A DNA stretch of 37,709 nucleotides, from assembly GCA_016204605.1 (NCBI GenBank), contig JACQKK010000065.1, positions 1 through 37,709 on the forward strand, given 5' to 3'. A program made the translations under genes and the position numbers. Of this stretch, positions 1-9,175 are shown one piece after another. Each line of letters starts with the position of its first letter. The first letter of the stretch is position 1. Origin of the DNA: Candidatus Lambdaproteobacteria bacterium. Its GTDB lineage: Bacteria; SAR324; JACQKK01. The notes beneath the pieces are model-generated. The model ran no database searches and was not told where the DNA came from. It saw only the letters and a program-made list of their open reading frames with translations.

Positions 1-1
1 C

Positions 2-220
2 CCGGTCGGCTTCTGGACCGTCGTGATCGGCGAGAGCAATCACGATCTGTACTACATGCTCGAGTGGAAGGACCTGGCGGAGCGGGAGCGGGTCTTCGGC
101 GCGTTCGCCGCCGACCCCGAATGGCTGAAGGCGCGCGCGGAAACCGAAACGAACGGGCCGCTCGTCACCCATATCACCAACGCCATCCTCACCCCGACCG
201 CGTACTCGAAGATGAAGTGA
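2..220 (+). CDS. NIPSNAP family protein, C-terminal fragment
   Basis: This is the last 72 codons of a gene that begins before the window; the reading frame is open from base 2 and ends in TGA. The segment ESNHDLYYMLEWKD followed by a helix rich in Arg/Glu and an ending of the type ILTPTAYSKMK resembles the second half of NIPSNAP domains, small ferredoxin-like folds of about 100 residues. Their biochemical role in bacteria is not established, and they often sit beside catabolic enzymes. Here an amidohydrolase follows 73 bases downstream on the same strand, which suggests a shared transcript. The family call rests on the tail only, because the N-terminus is missing. Confidence 0.7.
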   Translation, partial: PVGFWTVVIGESNHDLYYMLEWKDLAERERVFGAFAADPEWLKARAETETNGPLVTHITNAILTPTAYSKMK

Positions 221-293
221 GCGACGGGACGCGCAGCCCGTTGGACATTCCGAGTTCTGCCGCGACGCATCCGCTATCGAGAGGAGCTTCCGC

Positions 294-1352
294 ATGACGA
301 ACCCCGCAGCGACCCCGTTCGACAATCGCATCCAAGGAGACAACTCCGCCTGGCTGGCCCGGCGCGTCGAGGAGGCGCTGGAGCCGGGGCTGCCGATCTG
401 CGACCCACACCATCACCTCTGGGACCGGGATGACAACCGCTATCTCCTGCCCGACCTGCTGGCGGATCTATACAGCGGCCACGAGGTGCGCTCGACAGTG
501 TTCATCGAGTGCCGGTCGATGTATCGCAAGACGGGGCCGGAGGAGTTGCGGCCGTTGGGCCAGACGGAGTTCGTCAACGGCGCGGCCGCGATGGCCGCAT
601 CCGGGCGCTATGGAGGCGCGCTCGCCTGCGCGGGCATCGTCGGCTACGCGGACCTGACGCTGGGCGCGCGCGTGGAGGCGGTGCTGGCGCAGCATATCGC
701 CCTCGGCGGCGGCCGGTTCCGGGGCGTCCGCCACGTCACCGCGTACGAGCCCAGCGGCTTCTTCCCCCCCGCCCGCCCCAACATGCCGCCACACCTGCTG
801 CGCGATGCCAGGTTCCGCGAGGGCTTCGCCCGGCTGAAGACGCTCGGTCTGACCTTCGATGCGTGGCTGTACCATCCGCAGATTCCCGAGGCCACGGAGC
901 TGGCACGGGCGTTTCCCGAGCAGCCCATCGTGCTGAACCACTGTGGCGGCCCCCTCGGCGTCGGGCCGTATGCCGGCAAGCGCGACGAGATCTTTCCAGG
1001 GTGGCGGCGGGCCATGCTCGAGCTGGCGCGCTGCCCCAACGTTTTCGTCAAGCTGGGCGGCATCGGCATGAAGCTCAACGGCTTCAGCTTCCACACCCGC
1101 GAGGTCCCGCCGAGCTCCGAGGAGCTCGCCGGCGCCTGGCGACCCTACATCGAGACGTGCATCGAGGCCTTCACCCCCCGCCGCTGCATGTTCGAGAGCA
1201 ACTTCCCGGTCGACAAGGTGTCCGGCAGCTTTCGTGTCTACTGGAACGCCTTCAAGCGTCTGGCTGCCGGGGCATCCCAGGCCGAGAAGGCGGCGCTCCT
1301 GCACGACACCGCGGTCACCTTCTACGGGCTGAAATCGACTTCGGCCTCGTGA
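294..1352 (+). CDS. amidohydrolase family 2 (metal-dependent hydrolase/decarboxylase-like)
   Basis: A 352-residue TIM-barrel hydrolase of the amidohydrolase-2 type. The metal-binding HHH follows a short N-terminal arm (CDPHHHLWD, about residues 36-44). Later strands carry WLYHPQ, NHCGG (with the glycine-rich turn after it) and ESNFPVDK, where the aspartate is the usual catalytic or metal-contacting acid. Relatives include 2-pyrone-4,6-dicarboxylate lactonase-like and decarboxylase-like enzymes, so the substrate is probably a carboxylated ring or lactone, but this is inference. The ATG is preceded by GAGGAG at good spacing. It lies between a NIPSNAP gene and a luciferase-like oxidoreductase, which fits a small degradation operon. 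No signal peptide is seen, so it is cytoplasmic. Confidence 0.85.
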   Translation: MTNPAATPFDNRIQGDNSAWLARRVEEALEPGLPICDPHHHLWDRDDNRYLLPDLLADLYSGHEVRSTVFIECRSMYRKTGPEELRPLGQTEFVNGAAAMAASGRYGGALACAGIVGYADLTLGARVEAVLAQHIALGGGRFRGVRHVTAYEPSGFFPPARPNMPPHLLRDARFREGFARLKTLGLTFDAWLYHPQIPEATELARAFPEQPIVLNHCGGPLGVGPYAGKRDEIFPGWRRAMLELARCPNVFVKLGGIGMKLNGFSFHTREVPPSSEELAGAWRPYIETCIEAFTPRRCMFESNFPVDKVSGSFRVYWNAFKRLAAGASQAEKAALLHDTAVTFYGLKSTSAS

Positions 1353-1570
1353 GGAGAGATCGAGGGCGACGCCGCTGCGAGCCCCGTCCCGCCACCGGGC
1401 GGGCAGCGACCCGCATGCGGAGTCCGCCCGCCGCGCGAGCCCCCGGGCCTGCGGCCTGACTTCGCGCGGCTCCGCAGGCCGACCGTCACGCGCGCACAGG
1501 GGGACGCCGGAGCACACCACATGCAGCAGGCGATGGCCCCCGCCCTCGACCGGAGTCGCAAGGAGAAGCC

Positions 1571-2656
1571 ATGCTGGAGATCTGGGCAAGCGGCGCCTCG
1601 GCGCCGCGCGGCATCAGGCGTGTGGCCAGGGACGTGGAAGAGAAGGGGTGGGACGGCCTCAGCGTCGTCGACTCGCAGAACCTTTCCGGCGATCCCTTTG
1701 TCGCGCTGGCCATGGCGGCGACGGTCACCGAGCGCCTGAAGCTGGCGACGGGCGTGACGAATTCGATCACCCGCAGCGCCGCCGTGCTGGCGACGGCCAT
1801 CGCCAGCGTGCACAGCGTATCGGGCGGCCGGGCTGTGCTCGGCATCGGGCGGGGCGACTCGGCCCTCGCGCATCTGGGCCGTGCGCCCGCCCGGCTGGAG
1901 CAGTTCGAGCGCTACCTGCGGCACCTGCAAGCCTACCTCGGGGGCGCAGGCGTGCCGTTCGAGGAGATCGTCGATATCCCCACCGACCTAGCACCGCCGA
2001 TGGCGGAGCTGCATCTGGCCGATGCGCCGCCGGACAGCCGCATCGCCTGGATCGCCGAAAGCCAGGCCGGCGACCGCAAGGTGCCGGTCGAAGTGGCGGC
2101 CAGCGGCCCGCGGGTCATCGCGATTGCGGCCCGCACGGCTGACCGGGTGATGTTCACGCTGGGCGCGGACCCGGCACGCATCCGCTGGGGCATCGCCCTT
2201 GTCCGCAAGGCACGGGCGGAGGCCGGCCTCGACCCGGACGCCATCCGGTACGGCGCCTTCATCGCCTGCGCCTGCCACCCCAAGATCGAGGTGGCCCGCC
2301 AGCTCGTGCAGGGGAACCTCACCGTCCACGCCCGCTTCGGCGTCATGCACGGCAAGACCAGCGGTCCCCTCTCGGATCACCAGAGGGATGTGATGCTGAA
2401 TCTGCGCAACGCCTACGACATGCGCAAGCACACCCGGCGCGACTCGGCACAGGCTGCGGTGCTGACCCTGGAATTCATCGACCAGTACGCCGTCGTCGGC
2501 ACCCCGGAGCGGGTCATCGAGCGGCTGCGGGCGCTGGAGCGATTGGGTCTCAGCAAGTTCATCCTCGGCGGCAGCCGTTCCACCTCGGAAGGCGGCGAGG
2601 CCGCGCAGGCGAAGCATCTGCTCGAAACCGAGGTGTTGCCCGTCCTGCGCGGGTAA
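1571..2656 (+). CDS. LLM class flavin/F420-dependent oxidoreductase
   Basis: A 361-residue luciferase-like (bacterial luciferase superfamily) oxidoreductase. The N-terminus has the barrel strands VVDSQNL and LATGVTNSITR, then a helix ending in LGIGRGDSALAHLG, a phosphate-binding segment typical of a subgroup that includes mer-like reductases. The C-terminal VVGTPERVIERLRALERLGLSKFILGG is the usual end of the barrel. The sequence alone does not decide between FMN and F420. The start ATG has AAGGAG five bases upstream. It follows the amidohydrolase by 218 bases on the same strand; that gap shows no gene. It converges on treZ. A catabolic monooxygenase or dehydrogenase role is likely but the substrate is unknown. 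Confidence 0.85.
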   Translation: MLEIWASGASAPRGIRRVARDVEEKGWDGLSVVDSQNLSGDPFVALAMAATVTERLKLATGVTNSITRSAAVLATAIASVHSVSGGRAVLGIGRGDSALAHLGRAPARLEQFERYLRHLQAYLGGAGVPFEEIVDIPTDLAPPMAELHLADAPPDSRIAWIAESQAGDRKVPVEVAASGPRVIAIAARTADRVMFTLGADPARIRWGIALVRKARAEAGLDPDAIRYGAFIACACHPKIEVARQLVQGNLTVHARFGVMHGKTSGPLSDHQRDVMLNLRNAYDMRKHTRRDSAQAAVLTLEFIDQYAVVGTPERVIERLRALERLGLSKFILGGSRSTSEGGEAAQAKHLLETEVLPVLRG

Positions 2657-2723
2657 GGGGGAGCCGCTGCGGTAGCCTGCATGTGAGTCAGGCCGGGCGA
2701 TCTCGGTTGAGGCACCAGAGCAC

Positions 2724-4565
2724 TCAGGCCAGGCGGTAGAGTACGATGCTCGCGGGCTGAAGCACGAGGGAGGTATGGCCGTCCGGTGCGAAGGTTTCGG
2801 GCGCGCTGCAGCCCGGCCCATGCCAACGCTCGTCGGCGGAGCCCAACACCTTCCTCCACAGTCCGCCCGCGGGCTGAGGCGTGAGAAGCGCCGGTCTCCC
2901 GGAGAAGTTGAACGCGGCCAACGCGCGACCGCCATCGCGGCGCAGCATCAGCACCTGCTCGTCCGCATGAATCTCCGTGGAACTCGCCTTCGTGTCGGCG
3001 CGGCCCTGGCCGGCAAGATCGCGGCGCAGCGCAATGAGCGTCCGATATAACTCCCGGAGGGCTTGGTGGCGGGGCAGGGCCAGCAGCGCGCGATTCAATT
3101 GGCTGCGCCGAAAGGTGGCGTCGGCTTTGGGATCGGGCGGCTCGCCGGACTCCCGAAAGGCCGCGAACTCCTCCTTCCGCCCGCGCCACACGGCCTCGAC
3201 GAGCCCCGCATCGCTGTGACTGACGAAGTACAGGAAGGGCGCCGTTTCGCCGTATTCCTCGCCCATGAACAGCAGGGGAATGTTGGGCGACAGCAGGACG
3301 ATCCCCACCGCCAGCTTCAACTGCTCGAAAGAGACCAGCCTGCTCAGGCGCTCGCCGAGCATGCGATTGCCCACCTGGTCGTGGTTCTGCGCGAATACCA
3401 CGAACTTGCGTGGCTCCATGCCCCGCGAGGAGGCCCCATGCCGCCGCTCCCGGAAGCGCGAGTACTGGCCCGCGAATACGTAGCCTTCGTCCAGGGCGCG
3501 CGCCATCTGCTCCAGGGCGCCGAAATCCTGATAGTAGCCCTGGCGCTCGCCAGTGAGCAGCGCGTGCAGGGCGTGGTGGAAATCGTCGTTCCACACGCCG
3601 TCCAGGCCATACCCGCCGTGCGGCGGTGCGGCGATGAGGCGCGGATCGTTGCGGTCGCTTTCGGCGATGACCACCACGTCCCGATCGAGGTCTCTTCCGG
3701 CGGCATGCACCTCCTCCGCCAACTCCTGGAGGAACGGATAAGCCGACACGTCCACGATGGCGTGAACGGCATCCAGCCGCAACCCATCCACATGGAACTC
3801 GCGAATCCAGCCCAGCGCGCTGTCGATGAAGAACCAGCGCGCCGGATCGCACCCTGCGCCGTCAAAATTCATGGCCGCCCCCCACGGCGTCCGGTAGCGC
3901 TCCGTGAAGTGGTGCGCCAAACCCCACAACGGGTTCCCCTCGGGTCCCAGGTGGTTGTAGACGACGTCCAGCACGACGGCGAGGCCGCGGGTATGGCAGG
4001 CATCCACAAAGCGCTTGAGAGCGACGGGACCTCCGTAGCTGTCCTGCACGGCGTAGGGGAACACGCCGTCGTAGCCCCAGTTGCGGGTTCCAGGAAACTG
4101 GGCGACCGGCATCAGTTCCACCGCCGTCACCCCGAGTTGCGCCAGACCGTCCAAGTGGGCGATCGCGGCGTCAAGGGTGCCTTCCGGCGTGAACGTTCCG
4201 ACATGGATCTCGTAGAGCACGAATTGGTGCAGGGCGAGGCCGCGCCATCCGCCGTCCGTCCAGGTAAAGGCGCTGTCTAGAATGGCGGAGGGCCCGTGAA
4301 CACCTTGCGGCTGGAACCGCGACGCAGGGTCCGGCCGTTCCTGCACTCCATCCACGCGAAAGCGGTAGAGGGCGCCGGGAGGGACGCCGTCTACGTGCGC
4401 AGTGTGATATCCCCACTCGTCCGCCGTCATCGAAATCCAACGCTCGACAGGGGCGAGCAGATGCAGCTCCAAACGCCGGCCTGGGGCCCAGACGACAAAC
4501 CGGTAGCGCCCGCCGCCGAGATGCACGGTGCCGTGGGTGCGCCTGTGGGGTTGGGCCGATCGCAT
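2724..4565 (-). CDS. treZ: malto-oligosyltrehalose trehalohydrolase
   Basis: A 613-residue GH13 enzyme that cuts trehalose from the end of maltooligosyl-trehalose. An N-terminal beta-sandwich (about 1-105, with YRFVVWAPGR) precedes the barrel. Catalytic landmarks are DVVYNHLGPEG (about 200-210), GLRLDAVHAI with nucleophile Asp265, VIAESDRNDPR with acid Glu302, and NHDQVGNR. The specific DVVYNHLGPEGN form separates TreZ from branching enzyme. The ATG lies 27 bases after the treY stop, with GGAGG ten bases upstream, so the two are co-transcribed. Length matches the family. The product is cytoplasmic and completes the TreY-TreZ route from glycogen-like glucans to trehalose. Confidence 0.95.
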   Translation of the reverse strand: MRSAQPHRRTHGTVHLGGGRYRFVVWAPGRRLELHLLAPVERWISMTADEWGYHTAHVDGVPPGALYRFRVDGVQERPDPASRFQPQGVHGPSAILDSAFTWTDGGWRGLALHQFVLYEIHVGTFTPEGTLDAAIAHLDGLAQLGVTAVELMPVAQFPGTRNWGYDGVFPYAVQDSYGGPVALKRFVDACHTRGLAVVLDVVYNHLGPEGNPLWGLAHHFTERYRTPWGAAMNFDGAGCDPARWFFIDSALGWIREFHVDGLRLDAVHAIVDVSAYPFLQELAEEVHAAGRDLDRDVVVIAESDRNDPRLIAAPPHGGYGLDGVWNDDFHHALHALLTGERQGYYQDFGALEQMARALDEGYVFAGQYSRFRERRHGASSRGMEPRKFVVFAQNHDQVGNRMLGERLSRLVSFEQLKLAVGIVLLSPNIPLLFMGEEYGETAPFLYFVSHSDAGLVEAVWRGRKEEFAAFRESGEPPDPKADATFRRSQLNRALLALPRHQALRELYRTLIALRRDLAGQGRADTKASSTEIHADEQVLMLRRDGGRALAAFNFSGRPALLTPQPAGGLWRKVLGSADERWHGPGCSAPETFAPDGHTSLVLQPASIVLYRLA

Positions 4566-4592
4566 GGGACGGGCTGCCTCCAGATGGCCGCG

Positions 4593-7466
4593 TCAAGCGG
4601 TGGCGAGCAGCGCGATGGGCATCAGCTGAAAGGCTTCCTCGAGCGCGATGGTCCAGCGCCCGCCGATGCAGCGTGACGCCACGAGCGTGCCGCTCAACAC
4701 ATCCCGCAACTGCGCGCCGGCCAGGTCATCCGGCAGGAGCACGCGGTTTCCGCGCCAGGTATCCGCGCCGGGAACGCCCTGGGTCGCCGTGCCCAGGCCC
4801 ATCAGCAGGCGGCCCACGAGCGAGACGGCCAATCCATCCCCCCATCGGCGCGCGAACGCGCACACGTGATCCTCGAGCGCGCCCGCGGTTTCCAACGGCA
4901 GGTAGTTGCCTTCCCGGAACAGCGCCTCATGGGCACGCCGGAAGCGCAACACGGCCCACGTGACGTACAATTTTGCCGCCCCGTCTTCGGGATGGGCGAG
5001 CAGCCGCCGCAGGAGCCCACCCGGATCGCGCCCGGCTTCACGGCCCAACTGGCTTAACATCGCCATCCGGGATCCGAATTCCACGGAGCCCCGATTGTCC
5101 GGGTCCACCAGGCTGAGATCCCACAGTTCGGAGCCCTGAAAGAAGTCGGGAACCCCGGGGGCCGTGATTTTCAGCACGACCTGGCCCAGGGTGTTATGCA
5201 GCGCCGGCCCGCCGATGCGCCGCAGAAAGCGCTGAACGTCCATGAGAAAGGCGCCGCTCCGGGAAGGATCGAGCACCCCCTCCACGAACCGGCGCAGCGC
5301 GTCTTCGAACGGCACGTTCGGATTGATCCAACTGCTGTGGGTCTTCGCTTCCCGCACCGCCTTGGTCATGAAGGAAGCGATCCGCTCCACGAATCCGGCG
5401 CTGGGTGCGGCGGCGGGAGCGGCGGGCCAGGCGCCCACCAGCGTCTGGTACAAGAGATACTCGTCATTGCGGTCCGGGACATCCGCCCCCCCAGCCCGGG
5501 TCTTGAGCGCCAGATTCATCTCCATCCAGCGCTCGACGGCGCCGAACCATTCTCCGGGGATTTCGGACAGGCTGGTGATGCGGGCGCGGGCATCTTCGCC
5601 GCGCTTGGTGTCGTGCGTGGCCGTCGCCACGAGCGTGTGCGGCCAAGTGCGCTGCCGCGTGGCGTTCCGGGCATGGAATTCCGCAATCGGGACTCCAAAT
5701 TGGCCTGGCTCCGCTCCCACCTCGTTCAGGGACAGCAGCGGAAAGTGGCGGTAGAACAAGGTGTCTTCCAAACCCTTGGCCATGACCGCGCCGGTCAGCT
5801 GCTGCAGCCGCAGCACGAATTGAAGACGCGCTTCGCATTCGGCCGCCGTGAGGCCGGCCGGGTGTTCGAGCAGCCACACCTGGCGGATGAAATCGAAGAT
5901 CGAAGGACTGACCGCAGGATTGCGGCGCTTTGCCGCGGCGACAGCCTGTTCCACGTTGGCCCGATCCCAGTCGCCGACGACGCCGTTCGGCCGGACATAG
6001 GTGCGATACACGGGAAACCGCGCCACCGCCTCGCGGAGCGCGAAGCGCAGGCTCTCGCGGGTGAAATCACGGGATTCGCGGTGTTGCTCGGAGATGAGGT
6101 CCAGCCGGCAGGTCAGCATGTACATTTCGCTGGACAGGGACACGTTCATGATCAGCTTCTTGCATGTGGCCAAAAGCTCTGCCACGTCCTGATCGTGCCC
6201 GGCATAACGGTGGTAGGAAGCTGCGAAGTACCTCGCGTGACGCGGGTCGGTGAACAGGCCGTTGAGCGCATTGAGGAAGTCGTACCCGGTCGTGCCGTGG
6301 ACCGGCCAATCGGGCGAAAGGCGTTCATTCCCGACGAGAATCTTTTCCAGCACAACATAGAGCGGGTGGCCTTGGTGCTCCGCCTCGCTAGCGTCGGCGC
6401 CATGCTCTTGAACGGCGCGCAGGTAGTGCGCGGGATCATACAGGCCGTCCACGTGGTCCACACGCAACCCGGTCACCCAGCCGCGACGCACCAGCGAGAA
6501 CACGTAGCCATGCACGGCCCGGAACACTTCGGGATCTTCCACCCGGATGGCAGCCAACTCGTTGATGTCGAAGAAGCGCCGGTAGTTGATCTCGTCCGTC
6601 GCCACCTGCCAGAAGCACAGTCGGTAGACCTGATCTGCCAGCAGTGACTCCAGGCGTTGAAAGCTATCGGGGTCGCCCAGCCGGCCATTGATTTCCGTCA
6701 GCATTTTGTCCACGGCCGAACGCACTTCCGCACTCCCCTCGTACAAGGTGGCCAGCCGCCGCTTGATGACTTCCTTTTCCCGCAGCCGCTCGCGCACCTT
6801 GGCCGGCTCCCCCGACTCCCGCGGCGGGAGATAGGCGAGCGCCGTCAGGATGCTTTCCAGTTCCATATGTTGGGGGTGCCTCTCGGGCAGGTGCAAGCGC
6901 AACCGCTCGAGCACCGGCTCCAGGATGTGGCGCCAACTGCGCGGGGCGAGGGGCAGCGGGCGCTCGTAGAACTCTGCCATGAAGCTGCCGCCTTGGAACC
7001 GGACGCGGATATCCTGGTTCTCCAGCACCCGGCCGTACTGTTCTCCCAAGAATGGCAGCAGCACGCGGTTGCCGAGTTCCGGCTTCGGAGGATGCCAGTC
7101 GATGTCGAAGTAGTTCGCGTAGGGGGAGCTGGGGCCGTTTTCAAGCACGTCCCACCACCAGGCGTTGGCGGAATCGGCTACGCAGCTATGATTGGGGACG
7201 ATGTCGAGGATCAGCCCCATGCCGCGCTCGGCGAGCGCGGCTGCCAAGGCCCCCAAATCGTCCTCGCTCCCGATCTCCGGATTGAGCCGCGAAAAATCCA
7301 CGATGTCGTACCCGTGGAGACTTCCGCCCCGGCTGGCGAGCAGGGGCGACGCGTAGACGTCGCTGATGCCAAGTTCCGCGAGGTAAGGCACCACCTGAAC
7401 GGCATCGCGCAAGGTGAACTGCCGGCTGAACTGGAGCCGATATGTTGCCGCCGGAATTCGCGTCAA
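4593..7466 (-). CDS. treY: malto-oligosyltrehalose synthase
   Basis: A 957-residue GH13 enzyme that isomerises the reducing-end alpha-1,4 bond of maltodextrins to the alpha,alpha-1,1 bond. It begins with the family signature [10 protein letters not shown] and continues with [51 protein letters not shown] (nucleophile Asp337), VVLEKIL (acid Glu374) and TTGYDFLN. The frame stays open upstream to 7787, but TTG at 7466 is preferred: it has AGGAGG five bases upstream and places the conserved [12 protein letters not shown] at the N-terminus, whereas the extra 107 residues look non-coding. treZ follows. A treX debranching gene, often present in this cluster, is not in the window. Confidence 0.95.
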   Translation of the reverse strand: MTRIPAATYRLQFSRQFTLRDAVQVVPYLAELGISDVYASPLLASRGGSLHGYDIVDFSRLNPEIGSEDDLGALAAALAERGMGLILDIVPNHSCVADSANAWWWDVLENGPSSPYANYFDIDWHPPKPELGNRVLLPFLGEQYGRVLENQDIRVRFQGGSFMAEFYERPLPLAPRSWRHILEPVLERLRLHLPERHPQHMELESILTALAYLPPRESGEPAKVRERLREKEVIKRRLATLYEGSAEVRSAVDKMLTEINGRLGDPDSFQRLESLLADQVYRLCFWQVATDEINYRRFFDINELAAIRVEDPEVFRAVHGYVFSLVRRGWVTGLRVDHVDGLYDPAHYLRAVQEHGADASEAEHQGHPLYVVLEKILVGNERLSPDWPVHGTTGYDFLNALNGLFTDPRHARYFAASYHRYAGHDQDVAELLATCKKLIMNVSLSSEMYMLTCRLDLISEQHRESRDFTRESLRFALREAVARFPVYRTYVRPNGVVGDWDRANVEQAVAAAKRRNPAVSPSIFDFIRQVWLLEHPAGLTAAECEARLQFVLRLQQLTGAVMAKGLEDTLFYRHFPLLSLNEVGAEPGQFGVPIAEFHARNATRQRTWPHTLVATATHDTKRGEDARARITSLSEIPGEWFGAVERWMEMNLALKTRAGGADVPDRNDEYLLYQTLVGAWPAAPAAAPSAGFVERIASFMTKAVREAKTHSSWINPNVPFEDALRRFVEGVLDPSRSGAFLMDVQRFLRRIGGPALHNTLGQVVLKITAPGVPDFFQGSELWDLSLVDPDNRGSVEFGSRMAMLSQLGREAGRDPGGLLRRLLAHPEDGAAKLYVTWAVLRFRRAHEALFREGNYLPLETAGALEDHVCAFARRWGDGLAVSLVGRLLMGLGTATQGVPGADTWRGNRVLLPDDLAGAQLRDVLSGTLVASRCIGGRWTIALEEAFQLMPIALLATA

Positions 7467-7746
7467 CGCCACCTCCTTCCCGAAGCCGGCATCGCCACCG
7501 CAACGCCATGCCCATGGTGATTGGGTTGATTCCAGGATAGTGGCCGCCAACCCCGGAGTGCAAGCGCGGCGAGGGAGGTACCGCCCCCGGAAGCCTAACG
7601 GCGGGCCAACGATTGGCCTGGCGAAGGAACGGGAACGCCCGTGATACCCGCGAGGCGGCGGCCAAGGATCAGCCCGGCGGCAGCGGCCGGCCGAGAGCCG
7701 CATGCACACCATGGGGCCACGGCAGGATCGTGCCCGGGCGAGCCAC
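7467..7746. other. intergenic gap between treY and the arsR-like operon
   Basis: The region between the divergent treY and arsR-like genes holds the treY ribosome-binding site at its left end and, to the right, only GC-rich sequence with no convincing coding frame. A treY promoter should lie here but no clear -35/-10 pair was found on the minus strand. Confidence 0.5.
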
Positions 7747-7775
7747 TTGACAGGCCGCGGCAGCGGCTGTATTTT
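7747..7775 (+). promoter_or_regulatory. sigma-70-type promoter of the arsR-SRPBCC-doxX operon
   Basis: TTGACA at 7747-7752 is followed after exactly 17 bases by TATTTT at 7770-7775. The transcription start would fall about 7782, leaving a leader of roughly 30 bases before the ATG at 7811. It is the best housekeeping promoter match seen in the window. Confidence 0.75.
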
Positions 7776-7810
7776 ACCACACAGCAAATTAGCCAGAGGG
7801 CAAAATACAG
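7767..7810 (+). promoter_or_regulatory. inverted-repeat operator at the arsR-like gene
   Basis: CTGTATTTT at 7767-7775 and its exact reverse complement AAAATACAG at 7802-7810 flank 26 bases. The left arm overlaps the -10 hexamer and the right arm abuts the start codon of the ArsR-type regulator. Placement suggests autorepression by occlusion of RNA polymerase or bridging across the start site; binding is inferred, not shown. Confidence 0.6.
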
Positions 7811-8182
7811 ATGAACCCCGATTCGTTGAGCGTCACGTTCGCCACCCTGGCCGATCCCACGCGGCGCGCCATTCTCGCGCGGCTGGCCGCGGGCGAGGCG
7901 ACGGTGAACGAGCTGGCGCAGCCGTTCGACCTGAGCCTGCCCACCATCTCCAAGCACCTGAAGGTGCTGGAGCGGGCCGGGCTGATCACGCGCGGCCGCG
8001 CAGCGCAGTGGCGGCCCTGCCGGCTCGAGGCGGCTCCGCTCAGGGGCGTCGCCGATTGGGTGGAGCCGTATCGCCGCAACTGGGAAGAAAAGCTCGACCG
8101 GCTGGACGCCTACCTCCGCGAATTGCAGACCAAGCCGAAGGGTGGAGGACCCAAGGAGAAAAGACATGGCCGCAAAAGATAG
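7811..8182 (+). CDS. ArsR/SmtB family winged-helix transcriptional regulator
   Basis: A 123-residue repressor of ArsR fold. The signature [13 protein letters not shown] (about 14-26) opens the DNA-binding domain; the recognition helix is around [19 protein letters not shown], followed by the wing [17 protein letters not shown]. The classic metal-binding CVC of arsenic sensors is absent and only one Cys is present, so a metal ligand is doubtful; this subclass is commonly paired with START/AHSA1 genes. The C-terminus is basic (KEKRHGRKR). An AGAGGG lies ten bases before the ATG. It heads an operon with an SRPBCC gene and doxX, and probably represses them through the inverted repeat around its promoter. 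Confidence 0.9.
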   Translation: MNPDSLSVTFATLADPTRRAILARLAAGEATVNELAQPFDLSLPTISKHLKVLERAGLITRGRAAQWRPCRLEAAPLRGVADWVEPYRRNWEEKLDRLDAYLRELQTKPKGGGPKEKRHGRKR

Positions 8183-8696
8183 TCCCCGGCTGACGGTGAC
8201 CCTGCCGTCGGATCGGGAGCTCGTCATCACGCGGACCTTCGCTGCGCCGCGCAGCCTCGTGTTCAAGGCGTGGACGGAGCCCGAAGCCCTGATGCGCTGG
8301 TGGGCGCCGAAAGGCTGCATCACGCCTTTCTGTACGGTGGATCTCCGCCCGGGGGGCAGCTTCCACTACTGCATGCGCTTGCCCGAGGGCCGGGATATCT
8401 GGGGCCTCGGCGTCTATCGCGAGATCGTCGAGCCGGAGCGGCTCGTCTACGCCGACTCCTTCGCGGACGAGCGCGGCAACCGGGTGCTGCCGGCGCACTA
8501 CGGCATGAGCGTAGGCTACCCGCCGGAGACCCTCGTCACGGTAACGTTCGCCGAACATGACGGCAGCACGACGCTCACCCTGCGCCACTCCGTTCTCGAC
8601 TCTTTCCCGGAGCGCGAAGGCATCCGGCAGGGCTGGAGCGAAATGCTGGACCGCCTCGCCGAAGATCTGGCGCTTGGCCCGGGAGGCAGGCGATGA
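8166..8696 (+). CDS. SRPBCC (AHSA1/START-like) domain protein
   Basis: A 176-residue helix-grip protein of the AHSA1 type. The N-terminal strand LVITRTFAAPRSLVFKAWTEPEALMRWWAPKG is the family hallmark, with DLRPGGSFHYCM and a C-terminal helix GWSEMLDRLAEDL. The fold encloses a hydrophobic cavity, so it may bind or modify a small hydrophobic ligand; no enzymatic residue can be assigned. ATG at 8166 is chosen over an earlier in-frame ATG at 8142 because AAGGAG stands seven bases before it. It overlaps the arsR-like gene by 17 bases and shares ATGA with doxX, so translation is coupled. It may produce or sense the ligand that relieves the repressor; this is inference. Confidence 0.9.
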   Translation: MAAKDSPRLTVTLPSDRELVITRTFAAPRSLVFKAWTEPEALMRWWAPKGCITPFCTVDLRPGGSFHYCMRLPEGRDIWGLGVYREIVEPERLVYADSFADERGNRVLPAHYGMSVGYPPETLVTVTFAEHDGSTTLTLRHSVLDSFPEREGIRQGWSEMLDRLAEDLALGPGGRR

Positions 8697-9103
8697 CCAC
8701 GGGCCGGGCCGCGCAGGTCGCGTACGTCCTGCTGCGGGTCGTGGCGGGGCTGCTGTTCTTCCAGGCGGGCAGCATGAAGCTGCTCGGCTGGTTTGGCGGC
8801 TTCATGGGCCAGCCCGGTGCGACGGCACCCCTGCTCTCGCAGATGGGCATCGGCGGTGCCCTCGAGTTCTTCGGCGGTCTCGCGATCATGCTCGGTCTGC
8901 TGACCCGGCCCGTCGCATTCGTCCTGTCCGGGGAAATGGCGGTCGCATACTGGCAGTTTCATGCGCCGCAGGGCGCCTGGCCCATCGAGAACCAGGGCGT
9001 ACCCGCCGTGCTGTTCTGCTTCATTTTCCTGTACATGGCCGCACAAGGGGGCGGCGACTGGAGCCTCGGCGCGCTGCTCCGCCGCCGACGCGGACGCGGC
9101 TGA
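8693..9103 (+). CDS. DoxX family membrane protein
   Basis: A 136-residue integral membrane protein with four predicted hydrophobic segments: AYVLLRVVAGLLFFQAG, a segment around LEFFGGLAIMLGLL, PVAFVLSGEMAVAYW, and VLFCFIFLYMAA. The first segment with FQAGSMKLLGWFGGF matches DoxX/DoxD-type proteins, a broad family with scattered roles in redox and thiol stress. It starts in an ATGA overlap with the preceding SRPBCC gene. It ends 72 bases before the converging sigma factor gene. The function is unknown beyond an inner-membrane location; regulation is presumably shared through the ArsR-type repressor at the head of the operon. Confidence 0.85.
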   Translation: MTTGRAAQVAYVLLRVVAGLLFFQAGSMKLLGWFGGFMGQPGATAPLLSQMGIGGALEFFGGLAIMLGLLTRPVAFVLSGEMAVAYWQFHAPQGAWPIENQGVPAVLFCFIFLYMAAQGGGDWSLGALLRRRRGRG

Positions 9104-9175
9104 GACGGGCCAGGGGCGAACAGGCGCTGGGCAGCGGCGGGTGGTCCAGGGCGCGGCTCGCCCGCATGGCCGACG

